This document shows, piece after piece, positions 7,248 to 11,983 of a stretch of DNA of 11,983 nucleotides; positions within the stretch are counted from its first letter, which is position 1, and each line of letters starts with the position of its first letter. Under the pieces are notes generated by a model, which worked only from the letters and a program-made list of their open reading frames with translations, ran no database searches and was not told the origin of the DNA. A program made the position numbers and the translations under genes. The DNA is from CAYFJO01 sp964343305 (GTDB taxonomy: Bacteria > Planctomycetota > Planctomycetia > Pirellulales > Pirellulaceae), in NCBI GenBank assembly GCA_964343305.1, contig CAYFJO010000336.1:1-11983 (forward strand). Direction: 5' to 3'.

Positions 7248-10200
7248 TCAACTTACGGTGTTGGACGGACTCTCCCACCAAGGCATGGGACCACCAAATG
7301 TCAGCGGTGGCAAAGGCGTCTGTCCCTCAATGGACTCTTCGTCGTCGCGGGCGTTCGGCTCTTCCGTGACAAGATCGCTTTCCACCCACGAACCAGAGTC
7401 CTGATCGTCGGTAGTAGGATCGTCATATTCAATGTGCGAATCTTCCACGTCGTCTTCATCGCTGGTGCTTGCCGCGGCGGCCAACAGTTCGTTGACGTCC
7501 CGATCTTCCTCAGACGCGTTGGCGTGGTCGGGCAACTGCCGAATCTCGGCACCAACGGATTTGAACAATTTCAAAATGTGTTCATGACAGGTGAACAGAA
7601 TGAGCTGGTGCCCTTCGTCGGAAAAATCTCGCAACGTTTCGGCCGCGGCTTTGGCTCGGTCGCCGTCGAGATTCACCAGGACGTCGTCCAAAATCAGCGG
7701 CAAGCTCGTCTTGCGCTTTGCAAATTGCGCGACCAACGCCAGCCGCAAGCTCAAGTAAATCGCTTCACGCGTGCCTTGACTAAGAACTTCGACCGACAGC
7801 TTCTGACCTTCCGCGTCGTTCACCCGCAACGCGTTTTCGTCATAAGGGGTATATAGTTTCACATAGCGCCCGGCCGTGATCTGTTTCAGATACCTGGTCG
7901 CATCACGAAGCGTTTCGGGCTGGCGTTCCGATTCAAAGTGTGCCTGCATCTGCTGGACTAACAGGCTGACAACCGCTAATGATTGCCAGCGCCGCACTGC
8001 TTGTTTGAGCTTCTGCTGGACGCAGTTCAATTCGAGACGAGCTTCGGCCAGGCGGCGGTCTTCGGCCAACGATCGCATCTCTTGAGTCCACTCGCCAAGT
8101 TGCTGGTGCCCTTCGGCAACCTCCGCTTGCATGACTTCGACTTCGGCCATGATTTCATCCCAACGACGCTCCAGGTCCGCATCTTCGAAGTTCTCCAGAA
8201 GCTGCTCGACGTCCGAGATTCGATCCCCACCTCCGACAACCGCCACGATTCTGTCCTGCAATCCGTTGTGCTGCTGGCGTAATGCGATGGCTTGCTCGTT
8301 TTGGGCAATCAGATCGCGCAGCGCGTCTTCGTTTGCGACGCCCGCCGTTGTGAGCATCTGTTCGCGGCGTCGTGTGAGTTGCCGGATGCGTTTGCCACAC
8401 TTTTTTCCACGCGTTGCCAGCCGTTGAAATCTGCCGCGTAGTTTTTTCTTTCGCTCCAGCGCATATTGCTGATCCGAGGCCAGATTCAACAAGCATCGGA
8501 GTCGTGCCTTCGGATCGTTTCCTTCGATTTCCACCCCAGTTTCTTCACTCAATTTATCGATCCGTTGGCAAATTGATTCGTAGTCTTGCTGGCGTTGTTG
8601 AAGCTCGTGGCGTCGAGTTTCACGTTTCTCCCAGATCACGGCTGCCTGTTCGTAAGCGGCGATCATGTCTCGAATGTTGTCCGGTTCCAGATGCGTCGGC
8701 AACCCAACGGCCTGCAACACATCGGTCCATCTTTGCCGGGCTCCCGTCAGTTCGTCGGTGGCTTCGCTCACACGAATGGCCGCTTCGTTACACCGCTGTT
8801 CGGCCGCCTGCAGTTCCGCGCTGACGGGAAGCATTTCTTCCAGCCGTTCGAGTTGTCGTTCCGAATCCTGAAGGCGGACATCCAACGGCTGGTCACTATC
8901 GGCCAATTGCAAGTCCAGTTCGTCGCGCTGGACAACTTGCGTCGAAATTTCTTCTCGCAATCGTTCGAGTTGCTGACTACATGTTTCCAGTTCTTTAGCC
9001 AAATTGCGTTCGATGTTCATCTTCGTCGCGATCGCAACACACCAGCCACCCGTTCCAAGGACGACCAACAGCCAACCGACGACGCTGGACGACGTCCAAA
9101 ACATGCCGATCAGAATCAGCATGATTCCAACGACGAACGGCACGCCCAGTCCGACCAATTGCCACACCGGCAGCACTTGCCGCTCGAGCAACTCGTCGAC
9201 CTCGATTTCCAGATCTTCCTGTGTACGTTCCAGCTTTTCGATTCGCTCGTCGATCTGGATTCGCTGTCTCAACAATGAAACTTCCTCGCCCACTTCGTCA
9301 ATCGAACGGTGCAACTCACCATCGGCGCGGCGAGAGAGCGTCGTGTTCAAGCGGACCGCCAACTGGTCAGATTCGCGACCGATCTGATCTCGCTCGCGGA
9401 CCGCGTTCTTCACTTGTTGGGCGGCCTCCCGCAGGTGCAACCCCGGATCTTCCAACAAGGTAAACGTCTGCCGTGAGAATTCTGGAAGCGATCCCGATAC
9501 GCTTTCGATCGGAACTCCGCTGGCCTGGCAGGTCACGTCCAACTCGCTGGTCAGCGCGTTGATTTCATCTTCCAGATGTTCCGCCTGGCGCTCGAGCGAT
9601 GAAATCCATTTGAGATGCTCGCCGCATGCTTCGATCCTGGCTAAGTTGGCGCAGACCCCGCTGTTGAGTTCCAGCGACAGGGCTTCGCCGCGAATGTCTT
9701 GTCGTTTGCGTTTGATGTTTTGGATCTGCGTTTCGCGTCGCTTGAGTTCGTAGTTGACTTCATCAAGTTGCCGCAAGAGCTGATCGTCCACGTCCGCGGG
9801 CACACCGAGCACAGCAAGTTGTTGATCGACCTGTTGTCGGGCACGCCAAGGGTCGCGCACTTGCACGGCCAGTTCAATGTTGCGTGCTTCGATTTCCAGG
9901 CGCTTGATTTCGTGATGGATCTCGGCCGCTTCCTGGTCGAACCGCTGGCACTGCCCGGCGATCTCCAACCAACGACTCGCACCGGCCGTCAACTCGTCGA
10001 TCTCCACCGACAATCGCTCATGATCGTCAAACAACGCGGCGATTTCCGAGGGTTGTCCGTCTTCGTCCAAGATCTTCCGACGCGTCGCACTCAACTCACG
10101 CAGCACTTCCGGCAACGACACGCGATCGAAGCCGGAACTCAGATCGAACAACAAGTCGGCGGCCTGAGTGTCGTTCAACGTGCCAAGCTGTTGGATTTCA

Positions 10201-10595
10201 CGCAACCCAATCGCAAAGACGTTGTTAAAGATGGGCTCGTCGACGCCGGACAACAATTTGTCAAGCAGCGGCTGTCTGTGGACCGTTCCGTTTTCGTCGG
10301 TCAGCGCGGGTTCATCGAAGCTGCGCCGGCGAGCTTCGTGGCGTTGAACTTCCAAATTGCCGTGCGCCGACGCGACGTAGATCGAGCCGCCGGCAAGTCC
10401 ACCGTGAACGGGTGGCAAATATTTTTGGCGGCGTTGCGGTGAAAACCCATAGAGTACCGAGCGAACAAACTGGAGCAATGTCGTTTTGCCAGCTTCGTTG
10501 CGGCCAAAGATGACCGTCGCGCTGGCCGGCAAGTCACTCACAGACAAGCCAGACCAAACGCCAAATCCATCGATGTGAAGATCGGTGATCTTCAC
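7248..10595 (-). CDS. YhaN/SbcC-like coiled-coil ATPase with a membrane hairpin
   Basis: The 1115-residue protein has ABC/Rad50-type ATPase halves at both ends of a long coiled coil. Walker A is GRNEAGKTT (31-39). Near the C-terminus lie the signature LSQGTREA (about 935), Walker B LPLILDDVLVNLD (about 965-977) and an H-loop, FTCHEH. The Glu- and Gln-rich arms lack a CxxC zinc hook, which fits YhaN rather than SbcC/Rad50. Two hydrophobic helices at about 478-523 (VGLGVPFVVGIMLILIGMFW, then a second around GWLLVVLGTGGW) would anchor the coil in the membrane; similar segments are, to my knowledge, common in YhaN proteins. The last ~90 residues are a highly acidic, probably disordered tail ending PWWESPSNTVS. 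The GTG start is supported by AAGGAG 6 nt upstream (10602-10607). It is co-transcribed with the phosphoesterase upstream (19-bp gap). The inferred role is ATP-driven DNA end or structure processing as the partner of that protein. Confidence 0.9.
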   Translation of the reverse strand: MKITDLHIDGFGVWSGLSVSDLPASATVIFGRNEAGKTTLLQFVRSVLYGFSPQRRQKYLPPVHGGLAGGSIYVASAHGNLEVQRHEARRRSFDEPALTDENGTVHRQPLLDKLLSGVDEPIFNNVFAIGLREIQQLGTLNDTQAADLLFDLSSGFDRVSLPEVLRELSATRRKILDEDGQPSEIAALFDDHERLSVEIDELTAGASRWLEIAGQCQRFDQEAAEIHHEIKRLEIEARNIELAVQVRDPWRARQQVDQQLAVLGVPADVDDQLLRQLDEVNYELKRRETQIQNIKRKRQDIRGEALSLELNSGVCANLARIEACGEHLKWISSLERQAEHLEDEINALTSELDVTCQASGVPIESVSGSLPEFSRQTFTLLEDPGLHLREAAQQVKNAVRERDQIGRESDQLAVRLNTTLSRRADGELHRSIDEVGEEVSLLRQRIQIDERIEKLERTQEDLEIEVDELLERQVLPVWQLVGLGVPFVVGIMLILIGMFWTSSSVVGWLLVVLGTGGWCVAIATKMNIERNLAKELETCSQQLERLREEISTQVVQRDELDLQLADSDQPLDVRLQDSERQLERLEEMLPVSAELQAAEQRCNEAAIRVSEATDELTGARQRWTDVLQAVGLPTHLEPDNIRDMIAAYEQAAVIWEKRETRRHELQQRQQDYESICQRIDKLSEETGVEIEGNDPKARLRCLLNLASDQQYALERKKKLRGRFQRLATRGKKCGKRIRQLTRRREQMLTTAGVANEDALRDLIAQNEQAIALRQQHNGLQDRIVAVVGGGDRISDVEQLLENFEDADLERRWDEIMAEVEVMQAEVAEGHQQLGEWTQEMRSLAEDRRLAEARLELNCVQQKLKQAVRRWQSLAVVSLLVQQMQAHFESERQPETLRDATRYLKQITAGRYVKLYTPYDENALRVNDAEGQKLSVEVLSQGTREAIYLSLRLALVAQFAKRKTSLPLILDDVLVNLDGDRAKAAAETLRDFSDEGHQLILFTCHEHILKLFKSVGAEIRQLPDHANASEEDRDVNELLAAAASTSDEDDVEDSHIEYDDPTTDDQDSGSWVESDLVTEEPNARDDEESIEGQTPLPPLTFGGPMPWWESPSNTVS

Positions 10596-10601
10596 GGTTT
10601 A

Positions 10602-10607
10602 CTCCTT
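10602..10607 (-). promoter_or_regulatory. Ribosome binding site fixing the GTG start of the YhaN-like gene
   Basis: A perfect AAGGAG on the minus strand lies 6 nt before the GTG at 10595, inside the 19-bp gap after the upstream stop codon. No ATG is suitably placed, and the protein from this GTG begins MKITDLHIDGFG, the typical start of the ATPase family, so the GTG is very likely the real start. Confidence 0.8.
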
Positions 10608-10614
10608 ATCATGG

Positions 10615-11826
10615 TCACGCCGCATCATCGCCGCGCAGTAGATCGATTCCGACCGTCATCGCGTCACGCAAAACATCCCGTCGCCGGCCCGCGTCCGTCA
10701 ATTTGACCGTCGACGACAAACTGTCCGCTAATTCCTCTGACAGGAACTCGCGCAGTTCGATCGGCGTGGATTCGCTGTCCTGAAGCTGGCGAACCGCGCC
10801 AATGAATTCACCGAGCAACGTCTCCTCGTTCTGCCAAGACGCAGGTGTCTCGGTGGGAGCGTCCACATCCACGGAGACAACCCACAGTTTGGAGGACACC
10901 TCCTCAAACTCGTGCCGAAGCCAGTCGCTCAACTTATCACCGATCGAACTCAGCGATAGTGACGTGTCCAACGACTGAAGGCCCAGAATCTTCCAGTTTA
11001 TCAATCGAGCCTGCTCCGACGCTTCGTCGGTCAGCATTAGCATGCGTGTGCCCAATTGCTCCTTGATCTCGTCCATGGTCGCCGAGTCGTTGATCTTCAA
11101 TTGCTTGACTTCCCATCGCACGACGTCTGTTTCACCGAATTCGACATCGCAACTGCCATCGCCTGCAATTGTCACGATGTTACATCCATGAGGGCCGGAT
11201 TCCTTTGGGTTGCGGCCTTGTGGTGTACCGGCGAAATGAAGCTGGCCGTCCAACGCATCTCGCTGATGTCGCCCGCCGAACGCCCAATAGTGGATGTTAC
11301 TCTTGGCGGTTTGTTTTGGCACCGTTTCCGCATGTCCGGCAACGATTCGACAGCCATCCGAGTTGCCGGACGGCAGATCCTTCGCGCGAATCTTGCTTGA
11401 TGAAACTCCGCTCAAGCCAACTAGAGTCGCGACAATTTGACCATCTCGCGAATGTTCAATGATGTCCACCGTCTTGTTGGCAAATCGATAAACATTGTCA
11501 GGCAATTCAATTGGACCGGGCCAGCACTGCTCGCGATCGACGTCGCCGGTTGCCCAATAAACGGCGACGTTGTGCTGTTTCAGTTTTTCGAATTCATCCA
11601 AAAGAAATGTAATCGCCCGTGGGCCCGCCGCTTCCGCATCGATGACATCACCCGACAGGATGACAAGGTCGACGCGTTGATGGATCGCCGCGTCAAAGAT
11701 CTTTTGCGCCGCCTGCTGAGGGGCATCCACCAGCAAGTCGCGCATCCCAGGTGGAATGTGGGTGAGCCCTGAAAACGCTTGCTCAAGGTGCAGATCTGCT
11801 GCATGAATGAATCGGATTCGGTGCAT
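10615..11826 (-). CDS. YhaO/SbcD (Mre11)-like metallophosphoesterase with altered active-site motifs
   Basis: The 403-residue protein is a calcineurin-like phosphoesterase of the Mre11/SbcD/YhaO group. From the ATG at 11826, motif I is DLH (D11, H13), motif II is GDVID (D60) and motif IV is AGH (H165). Motif III, normally GNHD, reads GDVD (94-97), so both the Asn ligand and the catalytic His are replaced. Motif V, normally GHxH, reads GGRH (184-187), keeping only H187. HFAGTPQGRNPKE downstream matches the family's phosphoesterase end; the remaining ~170 residues resemble a capping and partner-binding region. Three starts are in frame: GTG 11844, ATG 11829 and ATG 11826; GGA in CGCGGAAAA is best spaced for 11826. 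It is the first gene of an operon with the YhaN-like ATPase. It may be a nuclease with rearranged metal chemistry, or a catalytically reduced DNA-binding subunit; the sequence does not decide. Confidence 0.88.
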   Translation of the reverse strand: MHRIRFIHAADLHLEQAFSGLTHIPPGMRDLLVDAPQQAAQKIFDAAIHQRVDLVILSGDVIDAEAAGPRAITFLLDEFEKLKQHNVAVYWATGDVDREQCWPGPIELPDNVYRFANKTVDIIEHSRDGQIVATLVGLSGVSSSKIRAKDLPSGNSDGCRIVAGHAETVPKQTAKSNIHYWAFGGRHQRDALDGQLHFAGTPQGRNPKESGPHGCNIVTIAGDGSCDVEFGETDVVRWEVKQLKINDSATMDEIKEQLGTRMLMLTDEASEQARLINWKILGLQSLDTSLSLSSIGDKLSDWLRHEFEEVSSKLWVVSVDVDAPTETPASWQNEETLLGEFIGAVRQLQDSESTPIELREFLSEELADSLSSTVKLTDAGRRRDVLRDAMTVGIDLLRGDDAA

Positions 11827-11983
11827 CATTTTTTCCGCGCGCACGAAAACCTAGTCTTTGTGGGGGAGGGAGTTTAGCGAGACTCAACGAATCAGACCAG
11901 AGCGCATTTGTAACATATCGACGCAACTGGGTGCATAAACAGAATTGCGCAGGAGTCAGATTTGTTGGAAAGTGTCAATATGA
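11827..11983. other. Region upstream of the yhaO-yhaN-like operon
   Basis: No gene is supported in these 157 bp. The operon promoter should lie here. A minus-strand TTGACA occurs at 11979-11974, but no good -10 follows at normal spacing (ACTCCT at the expected place), so it is not called as a promoter. A plus-strand ATG at 11980 preceded by TTGGAAAG could begin a divergent gene beyond the window, but only four bases are available. Confidence 0.3.

Noticed and set aside
9699..10442. Plus-strand 247-residue open frame, and other long plus-strand frames between 7434 and 9753
   Set aside because: All lie antisense to the coiled-coil ATPase, whose repetitive composition keeps the opposite frames open; no domain was recognised.
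11974..11983. TTGACA on the minus strand and a plus-strand ATG at 11980
   Set aside because: No matching -10 box is found for the former, and only four bases remain for the latter, so neither can be supported.

Overview
The window looks like chromosomal DNA of a planctomycete, most likely of the Pirellula/Rhodopirellula type. The main reason is the protein content: two large secreted proteins with the beta-propeller domain of PVC-type 'putative membrane-bound dehydrogenases', one followed by HEAT repeats and a CxxCH cytochrome c domain. That architecture is strongly enriched in Planctomycetes and Verrucomicrobia. No ribosomal or other taxonomic marker is present, so this is inference from family distribution.

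Layout. (1) 1-1124, minus strand: the first 374 codons of a secreted PVC-type propeller protein that runs off the left edge. (2) 1125-1324: a divergent intergenic region of about 200 bp that also holds a 23-nt match to a tRNA 3' end. (3) 1325-6187, plus strand: one very large exported protein of 1620 residues, joining a DUF1080/3-keto-disaccharide hydrolase-type lectin-like domain, a PVC propeller, HEAT-like repeats, a cytochrome c domain and a C-terminal neutral-ceramidase-like zinc hydrolase domain. (4) 6188-7033: a more A+T-rich patch with two small hairpins, a small minus-strand gene with one predicted membrane segment, and the C-terminal remnant of a tyrosine recombinase. (5) 7034-7108, minus strand: a CAT-anticodon tRNA whose 3' part is overlapped in antisense by the recombinase frame. 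(6) 7248-11826, minus strand: a two-gene operon of a YhaO/SbcD-like metallophosphoesterase and a YhaN/SbcC-like coiled-coil ATPase, separated by 19 bp.

How the parts work together. The divergent secreted propeller proteins are probably envelope-located oxidative/hydrolytic factors used on complex carbon sources; their substrates cannot be read from the sequence. The recombinase remnant beside the tRNA marks a decayed integrative element. The ATPase/phosphoesterase pair resembles an SbcCD/Rad50-Mre11-type DNA-end-processing complex, but the phosphoesterase lacks residues normally needed for catalysis and the ATPase carries a membrane hairpin, so its activity may differ from the classical nuclease.

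No CRISPR array, complete mobile element, rRNA or defence cassette was seen. The most unusual items are the five-module fusion protein and the altered active-site motifs of the Mre11-like protein.
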